From: DAOTWA01 sp034435955
Lineage (GTDB): Bacteria > Chloroflexota > Anaerolineae > Anaerolineales > Anaerolineaceae
Reading direction: 5' to 3'
DNA length: 64,000 nucleotides
Assembly: GCA_034435955.1 (NCBI GenBank)
Contig: DAOTWA010000044.1
Span: 1 to 64,000, forward strand
Shown here: piece after piece, positions 8,253 through 16,766 of the stretch
Position numbering within the stretch: position 1 is the stretch's first letter
How the letters are laid out: the number at the start of each line of letters is the position of its first letter
The notes under the pieces: generated by a model
The model's database searches: none
Seen by the model: only the letters and a program-made list of their open reading frames with translations
What the model was told of the DNA's origin: nothing
Position numbers and translations under genes: made by a program

Positions 8253-8363
8253 ATGCACGTGAGCATGTACATTTCTGCCAACATCAACACTGTGTGCTGC
8301 CGGATGACCGCCGTTTGCGGTGGCGTCGGCATGCCTTCTCGGAGTGCGCCTGTTCACCGTTGA
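8253..8363 (+). CDS. Cysteine-rich leader mini-ORF
   Basis: A short frame of 34-36 codons in the leader of the exporter operon. It starts at ATG 8253 or more likely GTG 8259, with AAAGGA at 8248-8253 placed 5 bases before the GTG. It ends at TGA 8361-8363. The peptide contains VCCRMTAVC, that is, two adjacent Cys codons (8295-8300) and a third at 8316-8318, inside a stable RNA hairpin (about 8297-8331). A promoter lies upstream and an attenuator-like pair of hairpins downstream, so it may be a leader peptide whose translation controls read-through. This is inference; the peptide matches no family I can name. Confidence 0.4.
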   Translation: MHVSMYISANINTVCCRMTAVCGGVGMPSRSAPVHR

Positions 8364-8387
8364 GATAATGAATTAGTCTTTTACTGG

Positions 8388-8464
8388 CCACGGGAGCACT
8401 CCACTCCCGTGGTCGATTGCGTTAATACCACGAAAGACCACGGGGCGAGTTCCGTGGCCTTTTT
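8388..8464 (+). promoter_or_regulatory. Attenuator: competing hairpins ending in an intrinsic terminator
   Basis: Four complementary segments are visible: 1, CCACGGGAG (8388-8396); 2, CTCCCGTGG (8404-8412); 3, CCACGGGG (8438-8445); 4, CCGTGG (8452-8457). The last is followed by CC and five T. Pairing 3-4 gives a terminator 30 bases before the ATPase start. Pairing 2-3 would prevent it, and pairing 1-2 would release it. This is the classic attenuator layout. Confidence 0.65.
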
Positions 8465-8494
8465 CATTAATCCGATTTTTATGGGAGTTGCGCA

Positions 8495-9418
8495 ATGTCT
8501 GAAGCGATCGTAGTCAACCAGGTTTACAAACGATTTGGCAAGCCGGCCGAACCTTTCTGGAAACGCATCCTCAGGCGCGCTGATGGCGCGCAAAGCAATG
8601 ACGGTAAAAGCGGTTCGGACGGTCATCAAGGCGCGGCGCGCCAGGACAGCCCGGGCAGCAACGGACATACGGAGAAACCCTTCATCGTGGCCGTGGATCA
8701 CGTCAGCTTCACCGTCCACCAGGGAGAAATCTTCGGCGTGCTCGGACCCAACGGCGGCGGCAAATCGACCCTGATCCGCCTGATCTCAACCCTGTTGCTT
8801 CCGGACGAGGGTGAGGTGCGTGTGTTTGGTTACGACGTGGTGCGCCAACCCATGCAGGTGCAGCGTCTGGTCAATCGCGTGAGCGTTGAGGCGTCCTTTT
8901 TTAAGAAGCTCAGCCCGATGGAGAATCTTCTGTACGGCGCCCGGCTGTACGGGCTGACCAGCCGGGAGACCCGCGCGCAGGTGATTGCCATCCTCACCCG
9001 CCTTGGCCTGGATCAGCGCTCCATCTTCCATCCCATGGAGGAAATGTCGCGCGGCATGCAGCAAAAGGTGGCCATCGCGCGAGCGCTGCTTTCCCGGCCG
9101 CGCCTGCTGCTGTTGGACGAGCCGACCACCGGGCTGGACCCGCGCTCGAAGCGCGAGGTGCAGTCCGTGGTGGAGGAGATGCGCGAGCGCAACGGCACCA
9201 CCATCCTGTTAACCACCCATGACATGGTCGAAGCCGAAAAACTGTGCGATCGGGTGGCCATCATGGACGGCGGGCGCATCGTCGCCCTCGATCATCCGCA
9301 AGAACTTAAACGGCGGATACAGCCCCGCGAGGGGCGCGCAAACACCCTCGAGGACGTGTTCCTCGAGCTGACCGGCAAACAACTGGTCAACCTGGACGAA
9401 ATAGAAGTTGAGGACTGA
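8495..9418 (+). CDS. ABC-2 type exporter, ATP-binding protein
   Basis: A 307-residue nucleotide-binding subunit. Walker A is GPNGGGKST (about residues 87-95), the signature is MSRGMQQKVAIARALL, and Walker B is RLLLLDEPTTGLDP, followed by the switch histidine in LLTTHDM. Between the first strand (AIVVNQVYKRFG) and the second (VAVDHVSFTVHQGEI) there is an insertion of about 45 polar, Gly/Ser/Asp-rich residues that most family members lack. The C-terminus is extended past the usual end (ELTGKQLVNLDEIEVED). It lies 3 bases before the permease gene. The substrate is unknown; NatA/DrrA-like export of a lipid, ion or drug is possible. Confidence 0.93.
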   Translation: MSEAIVVNQVYKRFGKPAEPFWKRILRRADGAQSNDGKSGSDGHQGAARQDSPGSNGHTEKPFIVAVDHVSFTVHQGEIFGVLGPNGGGKSTLIRLISTLLLPDEGEVRVFGYDVVRQPMQVQRLVNRVSVEASFFKKLSPMENLLYGARLYGLTSRETRAQVIAILTRLGLDQRSIFHPMEEMSRGMQQKVAIARALLSRPRLLLLDEPTTGLDPRSKREVQSVVEEMRERNGTTILLTTHDMVEAEKLCDRVAIMDGGRIVALDHPQELKRRIQPREGRANTLEDVFLELTGKQLVNLDEIEVED

Positions 9419-9421
9419 ACA

Positions 9422-10249
9422 ATGTCGGCAATGCTTTACCAGTTACGGGCTTCATACGCCTTTGTCGAGCGCAACCTGAACCTGATCAAGCGGTATTGGT
9501 CGTGGGAGATGGTCTGGATGGTGTATTCCATCGCCGAGAGCCTCTCGGTCAGCTTCATCGGCCTTGGCATGGAACGCATCGGCGGGACTTCCAGCGCTAC
9601 GGGCAGCTATCTGGTGTTCTACCTGTTGATCGGCACCCTGGTGTGGCGCTTCCTGTCCACGATCTTTTACTGGATTACCAACCTGATCGGCATCGAACGC
9701 TGGGAGGGCACCATCGAGTACACCCTGATGGCGCCTGTCCGCCGCGTCACCCATATGACCGGCCAGACCATCTTCGCCGTCAGCTACGCGATCTTCTTCA
9801 CCGGCGTGATCCTGGCCTTCACGACCCTGATCTTTCACCTGGATCTCAGTCGGGCCAACCTGCTGGGCGGCACGCTTATGTTGATGGCTGGCAGCTTCTC
9901 CTTCATCGGGATCAGCATCATGGCCTCGGTGCTCCCGCTGCTCTTCCCCGAGCGCGGTGAGCAGATGACCCATGTGTTCATCGCCTTGCTGCTGCTCATC
10001 TCGGGCGTGTACTACCCAGTGGACGTGCTGCCCGGCCTCCTGCAGAAGCTGGCAGTGGTCAGCCCGGCCACCTACGTGCTCACCGGTGTGCGCCGCTCCC
10101 TGCTGGAAGGTCTGCCCATCGCGGACCTGTGGCCATACATCTGGCCTGTGCTGTTGATGGGAGCTGCTTTGATCCCGGCCGGGCTGTGGGTCTTCGGCCT
10201 GGCCGAGCGCTATGCCAAGCGCACCGGCAAGCTGCATCGCAATGGATGA
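9422..10249 (+). CDS. ABC-2 type exporter, permease
   Basis: A 275-residue membrane protein with about six transmembrane segments. It partners the preceding ATPase. The family pattern near residues 190-235 is present: MTHVFIALLLLISGVYYPVD, then LPGLLQKLAVVSPATYVLTG, which is the conserved VYYPVDVLP...P region of ABC-2 permeases. It starts at ATG 9422, 3 bases after the ATPase stop. A GNAT gene follows after 66 bases and no terminator is seen between them, so they probably share a transcript. Confidence 0.92.
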   Translation: MSAMLYQLRASYAFVERNLNLIKRYWSWEMVWMVYSIAESLSVSFIGLGMERIGGTSSATGSYLVFYLLIGTLVWRFLSTIFYWITNLIGIERWEGTIEYTLMAPVRRVTHMTGQTIFAVSYAIFFTGVILAFTTLIFHLDLSRANLLGGTLMLMAGSFSFIGISIMASVLPLLFPERGEQMTHVFIALLLLISGVYYPVDVLPGLLQKLAVVSPATYVLTGVRRSLLEGLPIADLWPYIWPVLLMGAALIPAGLWVFGLAERYAKRTGKLHRNG

Positions 10250-10315
10250 TCTGCCGTCTTGAAAATTACCTTGTTGAAAGAGACCATTACGTCGAGAATT
10301 TCGGAGGACCATGAC

Positions 10316-11317
10316 ATGGCCAGCCCCAATCTGACCCATATCTCTGCAAGCCTGACCGGGTACACCTGGCGAGCGGCGCGCCGCACAGACGCACAGGCCA
10401 TCTACCAGCTCTACGCCGCTGCCGACCTGGCTGATCACACCTGGTGGGCAGGCACGCTGGAAGAGGTACACAACGACTTCGATTCCCCTCGGTCTGATCC
10501 ACAGAGGGGCACGCTGGTGGCTGTCGCGCCAGACGGCAGCCTGGCGACGGTGGGATGGATCTTCATCAACCCCGAGGGCAGCCAGGAGCTGCGGGCTTTC
10601 CTGTGGGGGCAGGTACACCCCAAGCACCGCATGCGCGGCCTGGGCGACCGCCTGCTTCACTGGCAAGAGCAGCGCGCCGCGCGCCTTCTGGCTGACTTCG
10701 CGGATGGCCGTCCGCGTAAGCTGCGCGCGGTAGCCCTTTCAACCCAGGAGGACCGCAACCGCTTGCTGCAGCGTCACGGCTTTGAGGCCGTGCGTAACTT
10801 CTACCGTATGCGCCGCGACCTGCGCCTGCCGCTCCCCGAGAAACCCCTCCCGCCCGGCGTTCGCATAGTTCGCTGGTCGCCCGAGCTGGACGAAGCCGCC
10901 CGTCAGGCCTCCAACGAAGCCTTTCAGGACCATTGGGGTTCTGAACCTTCCACGGCGGAAGATTGGAAACTGCATTTCGCCGCCTCCAGGGAATTCCGTC
11001 CGGACATCACTGCCCTCGCGCTGGCCGGAGACCGGGTGGTGGGCGTGTGCCTGTGCACGGTGCGCGCCGAGGACAACGCGCGCCAGGGCATCAACGAAGG
11101 CTGGGTGAATATACTGGCTGTGGTGCGCGCGTGGCGCGGCAAAGGCCTTGCCTCAGCCCTGTTGATGACCAGCATGGAGGGCTTCCGGGCTGCTGGCCTG
11201 GAAACAGTTGGATTAGGTGTGGATGCCGAAAATTTGACCGGCGCTTTACGCCTCTATGAATCCATGGGGTTTCGAGCCGTGCAGCGCACCATCACGTACT
11301 TCAAGGATGCCTCGTAA
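10316..11317 (+). CDS. Tandem-domain GNAT N-acetyltransferase
   Basis: A protein of about 333 residues with two GNAT folds. The first spans residues 15-165, with the acetyl-CoA loop region HPKHRMRGLGDRLLHW. The second spans 175-330 and is better conserved: VNILAVVRAWRGKGLASALL for the acetyl-CoA binding turn and NLTGALRLYESMGFR at the end. Tandem GNAT architecture is shared with mycothiol synthase (MshD) but is common in this phylum, and the substrate cannot be deduced. The ATG at 10316 is chosen because GGAGG lies at 10302-10306. It is the last gene of the exporter operon; a terminator follows at 11345. Confidence 0.85.
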   Translation: MASPNLTHISASLTGYTWRAARRTDAQAIYQLYAAADLADHTWWAGTLEEVHNDFDSPRSDPQRGTLVAVAPDGSLATVGWIFINPEGSQELRAFLWGQVHPKHRMRGLGDRLLHWQEQRAARLLADFADGRPRKLRAVALSTQEDRNRLLQRHGFEAVRNFYRMRRDLRLPLPEKPLPPGVRIVRWSPELDEAARQASNEAFQDHWGSEPSTAEDWKLHFAASREFRPDITALALAGDRVVGVCLCTVRAEDNARQGINEGWVNILAVVRAWRGKGLASALLMTSMEGFRAAGLETVGLGVDAENLTGALRLYESMGFRAVQRTITYFKDAS

Positions 11318-11344
11318 GCCTAGACCAATCGACCACCTGCTCAT

Positions 11345-11389
11345 GCGCCTTCTGTCTCTCCCATGCTTGTGAGATAGAAGGCGCTTTTT
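11345..11389 (+). terminator. Rho-independent terminator
   Basis: GCGCCTTCT (11345-11353) pairs perfectly with AGAAGGCGC (11376-11384), with further pairing inside the loop, followed by TTTTT. It ends the exporter/GNAT transcript. Confidence 0.9.
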
Positions 11390-11436
11390 CATGTCGCGAT
11401 CTATGATACAATCCTCTGCCAACCTGCGGATCAATC

Positions 11437-12027
11437 ATGCTGCCTGAACACGCCTCGCTCACCGTCAAGCTGCCCTTTATCCTGGGCGTCATCGCGGATA
11501 CGCACGTGCCTGACCGCGCTCCACGCCTGCACCCCAAGGCCGTAGAGACCTTCCAGCAAGCGGGCGTCACCGCCATCCTCCACGCTGGGGACATCTGCGT
11601 GCCCGCCGTCCTGGAGGAGCTGGAGCATGTCGCCCCGGTCTTTGCCGTACGCGGCAACCGCGACTGGCTGCTGCCGGATCTGCCCCAGGCGCTCGACCTG
11701 CAGGCAGGAGACCTTGAAATTGGCCTTACCCACGGCCACGGCGGGTGGAGCCGCTACCTGATCGATAAGCTGCAGTACCTCCTCCACGGCTACCACCTCG
11801 AGCGCTACGTCTCTTCGCTCCAGGAATTATTCCCCAACGCCGGGATCGTGGTTTTTGGCCACACCCACCGGCCCGTCTGCGAATGGGTGGACGGCAGGCT
11901 TTTTTTCAATCCGGGCTCGGCGGGCGCGGCCAACGAACCTGCCCGCACGCAGCGCAGTGTTGGCCTGATCCACGTGGATGGGAGCGGGAAAATAAAGGGG
12001 GAATGGATACCTTTGGATTCTGTGTAA
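11437..12027 (+). CDS. Metallophosphoesterase, YfcE/MJ0936 type
   Basis: A 196-residue single-domain calcineurin-like phosphoesterase. The metal-binding motifs are all present in order: GVIADTHVPD (D-x-H), HAGDIC (GD), VRGNRDW (GNxD), THGHGG and FGHTHRPV (GHTH). Such enzymes are cytosolic phosphodiesterases with two metals; the natural substrate is unknown. No signal peptide is seen. It lies after a terminator and is transcribed alone. Its stop is 10 bases from the end of the convergent glycosyltransferase gene. Confidence 0.92.
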   Translation: MLPEHASLTVKLPFILGVIADTHVPDRAPRLHPKAVETFQQAGVTAILHAGDICVPAVLEELEHVAPVFAVRGNRDWLLPDLPQALDLQAGDLEIGLTHGHGGWSRYLIDKLQYLLHGYHLERYVSSLQELFPNAGIVVFGHTHRPVCEWVDGRLFFNPGSAGAANEPARTQRSVGLIHVDGSGKIKGEWIPLDSV

Positions 12028-12037
12028 ACCGGTGGGC

Positions 12038-15000
12038 TTATGGCAGCGTGAACCTCAACAGACGGCTGTACTGGCCATCGCTTACCCACACCCGACCCTG
12101 CTGATCCACGGCGATACCCGAAGCAATACCAAAACCGCTTTGCGTCTGACCCGGCTCGCCCCACGCACGGATGAACGTGCCTTTGTCATCGAACTCGAGC
12201 ACCCGCGCCGCCTCGGGGTCGGTTACGAAGACATGGTCTTGCGCATCCACCGCGATGAAGGGTTTGTTCTCCAGAGACTGGCCAAACCAGCCGCTGATGT
12301 CCCATGAGGTCAGCGGAGTGAATTTGGTGCCGCTCGCGTCCGGCGCAAAGACCTGCACCCGCTGGTTCCAGGTATCGGCAACGTACACGTTCCCAAACGA
12401 ATCAAAGGCGATTCCCACAGGCTCGTCAAGCTGGCCAGGCTGTGAGCCTCCGCCGCCGAACTGGCCGATGTAGTTCCCGTCTGCATCAAAGATCACCACC
12501 CGCTTATTGCCGGTGTCGTCGACGAAGACGTCACCCTTCGCATTGACGGCAATGCCGCGCGGTCCCCAGAAAGCGGTTGGCGCCTCAGCCGTTCCAAAAT
12601 AACCCCACATTTTAATGAATTTGCCATCGGCGCTGAACTTCTGTATGCGGTTGTTCCAGGTGTCGGCCACATAGACAGAGCCGTCCGGCCCAACCGCCAC
12701 GTCCCAGGGCTCATTGAAAGTGCCGCCCGGCGCCGGCCCCTTCGATACATCGGCGAAGCTGCCCCATTCCTGAATTACCTTGCCGTCCGCGCTCAGGTGA
12801 ACAATGCGGTTGTTCTTCGAATCGGCCACATACAGGCTGCCATCCGGAGCTACGGCGATGCCCCGCGGCGAATTGAACTGCCCGCTGCCCGTGCCCGGTG
12901 CGCCTACCACCAGATCGGCAGTCAGATTGATCGTGCCCTTCTCGTAGGGATCGGTGATGGCCTGCGCTGCGCTCGGCCCGACGCCGTAGTTCCACATCTT
13001 GGCCACAATGTCTTTGCGGATGTACATGCGCATATGATCGGACGGCTGCCAGGTCGTCAGGGTCAGCGAATTGATGTTGTTGACCTTGGCGTAATTGCTG
13101 TAATCGGCGTTGAACCAGATCTGCCAAACCGCATTGCGCTCGCCCGGATTGGTGATGGCGTAAAAGATGCGGCTCCAGTTCAGATTGAAATAATCCTGCA
13201 TAGGCCACCACAGGCGCGTGTAATCGAACTCGTCGTATGCGTTGCCGACAATGGCTGCGATCTTGCCGTAATTCTCCTCGCCAACCAGGATAATGGGGTC
13301 GTTGCGCAGCTCGCGGGTTGGGTTGTCCGCGTAATAAACCTTGTTGGGGAAATTGCGGAAATACCACCAGAAAGGATACAGGGTGTTGTTGTCATAAGCC
13401 ACGGCGATATCCAATCCGCCGGTAGTGCGCTGGGAAATCTCCTCCACCTGTGCCAGGACGTCCTTCGGCCCCCGCGCCGCGTGGGCATAGACGAGGAACT
13501 CCTTGGCTGTATCATAATTTATGAAAGAAGCCCTGATAGCCGTCCGTGCGGTGAGCACAGCCAGGATGACGAAGAAAGTCAGCGCGAACAGCCGCCTGGC
13601 CATGCCGAGCGGGTAATCCTTGAGCAGTCTCACCAGACCGTAGCTGGTCAATGCAAGCACTACCACGGATGTGAAGAACGTGCTGGTGGCTTGAAGCTGG
13701 TTAAGCTCGTTGCCGGAAAAGGGAGGATTGGGTCCGAGCAGAGATGCCAGCGTGCCCGCCAGACTGGTGAAAAACACCGGCAGCAGCAGGATCACCAACC
13801 AGCCGCGACGCGCGCGCAGCTCGCCCCATTCGATGCGCTCGATCAGCGTGCCAAGGCCCCAGCCGGCCAGAAGCAGCAGCGGGATGGCAATGTGAACTGT
13901 CAACCAGGGCATCTTCTCGCCGGCCACGCTGAAAGAGACCAGGCTGGCAATCGACCAGAAGACCAGCAGGGCAAAGACAGGCGTCGGCTCTAAAGGCGGC
14001 GGCTCAGGCCTTTCTGCGGCCGGGGCTTCTTCCTCGATCTCGGTCTCATCGGCCGGTTTCTCGGCAGCCGGTATCATCGCCTCGGGAGGGTCGCCCGGGT
14101 CCGCTTGCGCCCATGAAGGTCCGGCAGAGGCGTCCTGTAAGGCCAGTGCGGCCTGAGCCGGATTGGTGAGTTTTTTGCGCCAGCCGTAATAGATCGCCAG
14201 CAGCGTGCCAGTGGCTCCCAGGAATTCGTACATGGGAATCTGGATGAGAGCAAAATAATATAACGGCTGGCTGCCGCGATTGACCGACTGCTGAGAGAGC
14301 CAATACCCCAAAGAGCCCACCATACCGGTGAAGAAACCCATCCCGTTGGTAAAAAACGTGGTGTAGAAAACGGTGAAGACCGCATAAAAAATAGCCGCGT
14401 TGCTCAGCCAGAAACTGCCCTGCCAGAACCAGCCGACCGCTATGGCAACGGCCGCCAGCACGCCCAAGATTACTCCCGTGATCAAGATACCGCTGGGGCT
14501 ATAATCCAGCGGGTTACGGCCAATCATCTTGACCGGCAGCGCCGCCAGCAGGGGTAGTATCATGGTGCCCAACAGGATGAGTAAATCCAGCGAACGCTCA
14601 CGGTGCAGCTCTGCCAGGCCGACGCCGCGCACCAAAAAATAAACCGCCGCAATCAGCGTCGCCACCCCTATGGCAAGCAACAACAGCGGAAGCAACTGCT
14701 GTTCACCGGCCACACCCACCGCTCCGCCGGGAGTTGCCGGCGTGACTACCGCATTCGGGCCGGAGACGGCCCCGGCGGGCGCATGCTTGAACAGCGACAA
14801 CCCCAGGCCGCCCCCCACCAGCAGCACGGCGGCGATCAGCGCCAGGATGAACGGCCGCAGAAACGCCGGGTTAGACCAGGTCCGCCGGGTGATGCGCTCC
14901 AGGAAGAGGAAGCCTAAAAAGAGCAGCATTTCCGCCGCATAAATATAGGCTGTTTCTTTCGCAATGAAGTGCAGCACCCAGGCCACCGTAGAGAGGTACA

Positions 15001-15592
15001 GGAAGCGCTTCTGGCCTTTTTCCAGGTAGGCCAGGGTGGCGTACAGCATTAAAGGAGCGAAGAATTCGATGAACGGCTCGTTGCGCGTATAGCGCCCGTA
15101 AAACATCATGTAAGGCGAAATCAGGAAAAGCAGGCCGGCCACCAGCGCCCCGGTGCGCCCCAAATAGCGGCGAAAAGCGAACAGGACGAAAGCTACCGCC
15201 ACGACGCTCAACAGGGCCGCCGGCACGCGGGCGGTGAAATCGTTGTCACCAAACATAAAAAAGGTCAGGGCAATCAGATGGAACTGCAGCGGACCATGGG
15301 TGATGGGGTCATGGCGGTAGCCCTGCCCTTGATACAGCTCCCACGAAGGCACCACGTGGTTGGTTTCGTCGTGACTCATCACCCTCGCCCCCAGCATGTA
15401 AAAGCGGCTGAAAACAGCCAGGACGAGGATCACGACGATGATGAGCGTTTCTACATTGAACCGGGGTATCAGTGAGGTGATTGACCGGTCAAGCCATGAA
15501 GGATGTTCGTTTCCGCTTGCCATAGGGTGTATTGACAGGAACCTCAAAAGTGATCGGGCTTCAGACGTTGCGGCGTCTGTGCCGCCGGCCAT
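12038..15592 (-). CDS. GT-C glycosyltransferase (Agl23/TIGR03663-like) fused to NHL beta-propeller
   Basis: 1184 residues. The N-terminal 680 or so are a multi-pass GT-C glycosyltransferase that would use a polyprenyl-phosphate sugar outside the membrane. It has FYMLGARVMSHDETNHVVPS with the acidic site after the first membrane segment, then LLFLISPYMMFYGRYTRNEP. An acidic Pro/Glu-rich cytosolic loop lies near residues 500-540. A soluble part follows. Residues about 910-1184 hold six NHL repeats (GIAVAPDGSLYVADSKNNRI and similar), forming a propeller outside the cell. The start at 15592 would give an almost leaderless message from the promoter at 15607-15635; ATG 15523 is an alternative. The acceptor is unknown; glycosylation of surface proteins or lipids is likely. 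Confidence 0.88.
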   Translation of the reverse strand: MAGGTDAATSEARSLLRFLSIHPMASGNEHPSWLDRSITSLIPRFNVETLIIVVILVLAVFSRFYMLGARVMSHDETNHVVPSWELYQGQGYRHDPITHGPLQFHLIALTFFMFGDNDFTARVPAALLSVVAVAFVLFAFRRYLGRTGALVAGLLFLISPYMMFYGRYTRNEPFIEFFAPLMLYATLAYLEKGQKRFLYLSTVAWVLHFIAKETAYIYAAEMLLFLGFLFLERITRRTWSNPAFLRPFILALIAAVLLVGGGLGLSLFKHAPAGAVSGPNAVVTPATPGGAVGVAGEQQLLPLLLLAIGVATLIAAVYFLVRGVGLAELHRERSLDLLILLGTMILPLLAALPVKMIGRNPLDYSPSGILITGVILGVLAAVAIAVGWFWQGSFWLSNAAIFYAVFTVFYTTFFTNGMGFFTGMVGSLGYWLSQQSVNRGSQPLYYFALIQIPMYEFLGATGTLLAIYYGWRKKLTNPAQAALALQDASAGPSWAQADPGDPPEAMIPAAEKPADETEIEEEAPAAERPEPPPLEPTPVFALLVFWSIASLVSFSVAGEKMPWLTVHIAIPLLLLAGWGLGTLIERIEWGELRARRGWLVILLLPVFFTSLAGTLASLLGPNPPFSGNELNQLQATSTFFTSVVVLALTSYGLVRLLKDYPLGMARRLFALTFFVILAVLTARTAIRASFINYDTAKEFLVYAHAARGPKDVLAQVEEISQRTTGGLDIAVAYDNNTLYPFWWYFRNFPNKVYYADNPTRELRNDPIILVGEENYGKIAAIVGNAYDEFDYTRLWWPMQDYFNLNWSRIFYAITNPGERNAVWQIWFNADYSNYAKVNNINSLTLTTWQPSDHMRMYIRKDIVAKMWNYGVGPSAAQAITDPYEKGTINLTADLVVGAPGTGSGQFNSPRGIAVAPDGSLYVADSKNNRIVHLSADGKVIQEWGSFADVSKGPAPGGTFNEPWDVAVGPDGSVYVADTWNNRIQKFSADGKFIKMWGYFGTAEAPTAFWGPRGIAVNAKGDVFVDDTGNKRVVIFDADGNYIGQFGGGGSQPGQLDEPVGIAFDSFGNVYVADTWNQRVQVFAPDASGTKFTPLTSWDISGWFGQSLENKPFIAVDAQDHVFVTDPEAARVLEFDDKGTFIRAWGEPGQTQSGFGIASGIAVDQQGRVWVSDGQYSRLLRFTLP

Positions 15593-15606
15593 AATAACAT
15601 AGCCTG

Positions 15607-15635
15607 ACTATACTGTAAACCGGGCAACTTGACAA
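15607..15635 (-). promoter_or_regulatory. Promoter of the glycosyltransferase-NHL gene
   Basis: On the minus strand TTGTCA (15635-15630), a 17-base spacer and TATAGT (15612-15607). The predicted start of transcription is within about 10 bases of the first ATG. Confidence 0.55.
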
Positions 15636-15708
15636 GACAAATTGTGACTGACTGAACCATTGGGCATAAAATAAGGTAGAATGGAAATCGTCCGCTCGGT
15701 ATCCATTC

Positions 15709-16758
15709 ATGTCTCGATCCGTGTTACGCTCCATTTTTCTGGTCATGGTTTTGGTTGCGGCCGGGTGCAGCCTGCCCGCCCTGAACCCCACCCTTCCTTC
15801 CCCTGACCTGACCCTGGCGTACGAGACGCTCGACGCCGCTCTCACTGCCGCTGCCGCCACAACCATACCGACCTCCTCTCTCACCACGGCGACCCTTACG
15901 CCCAATCCTTCTCCGTTTTATTCTCCATCACCCAGTTCGACGGCCACGGCCGAGGCGACTCCACTGGCAACCGATTCGCCGGCGGTACCGTGCAACCGCG
16001 CTGCGCCCGGTACTCCTACCATCGATATCACCATCCCCGACGATACCACCCTGCAGCCCGGCCAGGTTTTCTCAAAGACCTGGAGGCTGCGCAATGTGGG
16101 CAACTGCACCTGGACGCGCGACTATTCGGTGGTCTGGTTTTCGGGCGACCCGCTCAGCGCCCCGCGCTCCATCCATCTGCCGGAAGAAGTTAAACCCGGC
16201 GGAAGCGTGGACATCACCCTGGATATGGTCGCCCCCCAAAGAGCGGGCACTTATTACAGCAACTGGAAGCTGAGCGATGCGCAGGGCAATTTATTCGGCA
16301 TCGGACCCACTGGCGGCTCGCCGTTTTGGGCCAAAATCCTGGTCTTACCAACCAATACCTCGACGCCACAGCCCAGCCCAACCCCAACCTCCACGCCGGA
16401 GGTACGCGTCACTGGCCTGGCCAACCTGACCCCGGGCGACACGCTCGATCTGGACAGCAATCAGCTCCGACAGGGCGAGGATGATGACCTGGCCTACAAT
16501 CTGAGCGCGGATAACAAGCACATGCTGGTACCGATCCACGGAGCCAGCCTGGGGGTCTTCGGTTTCAACCTGCCCGATTACCACGCTTGCCTGGACGCGA
16601 GCCTGGTCAATGAATCGCTCGTGATCAACGGGATGGCGGTGGGCACCTATTTCTGTTACCATACCGGCCAGGGGTTGCCGGGTTGGGCGCGCCTGGTGTT
16701 CCTCAACTACCAGGATAAAGCGCTCACTCTAGAGATCCTCACCTGGGTCGCTCCTTGA
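15709..16758 (+). CDS. Lipoprotein with NBR1-Ig-like domain
   Basis: A 349-residue exported protein. The signal peptide (residues 1-20) ends in the lipobox VAAGC, so Cys21 should be lipidated. A Thr/Ser/Pro-rich linker follows. Residues about 100-205 form an NBR1-Ig-like domain: LQPGQVFSKTWRLRNVGNCT, then HLPEEVKPGGSVDITLDM and RAGTYYSNWKLSDAQG. These are the hallmark of the bacterial copies, which are common in Chloroflexota. Residues 240-349 form a second, unrecognised domain with NLTPGDTLDLDSNQL and several cysteines. The function is unknown; surface binding is likely. Its stop overlaps the alternative TTG start of rsmI. Confidence 0.82.
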   Translation: MSRSVLRSIFLVMVLVAAGCSLPALNPTLPSPDLTLAYETLDAALTAAAATTIPTSSLTTATLTPNPSPFYSPSPSSTATAEATPLATDSPAVPCNRAAPGTPTIDITIPDDTTLQPGQVFSKTWRLRNVGNCTWTRDYSVVWFSGDPLSAPRSIHLPEEVKPGGSVDITLDMVAPQRAGTYYSNWKLSDAQGNLFGIGPTGGSPFWAKILVLPTNTSTPQPSPTPTSTPEVRVTGLANLTPGDTLDLDSNQLRQGEDDDLAYNLSADNKHMLVPIHGASLGVFGFNLPDYHACLDASLVNESLVINGMAVGTYFCYHTGQGLPGWARLVFLNYQDKALTLEILTWVAP

Positions 16759-16766
16759 ACCGATCT

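Noticed and set aside
9452..10666. 404-codon minus-strand frame opposite the ABC permease and GNAT genes
   Set aside because: It crosses two real genes and a gap, is rich in His and Gln, and has no recognisable domain.
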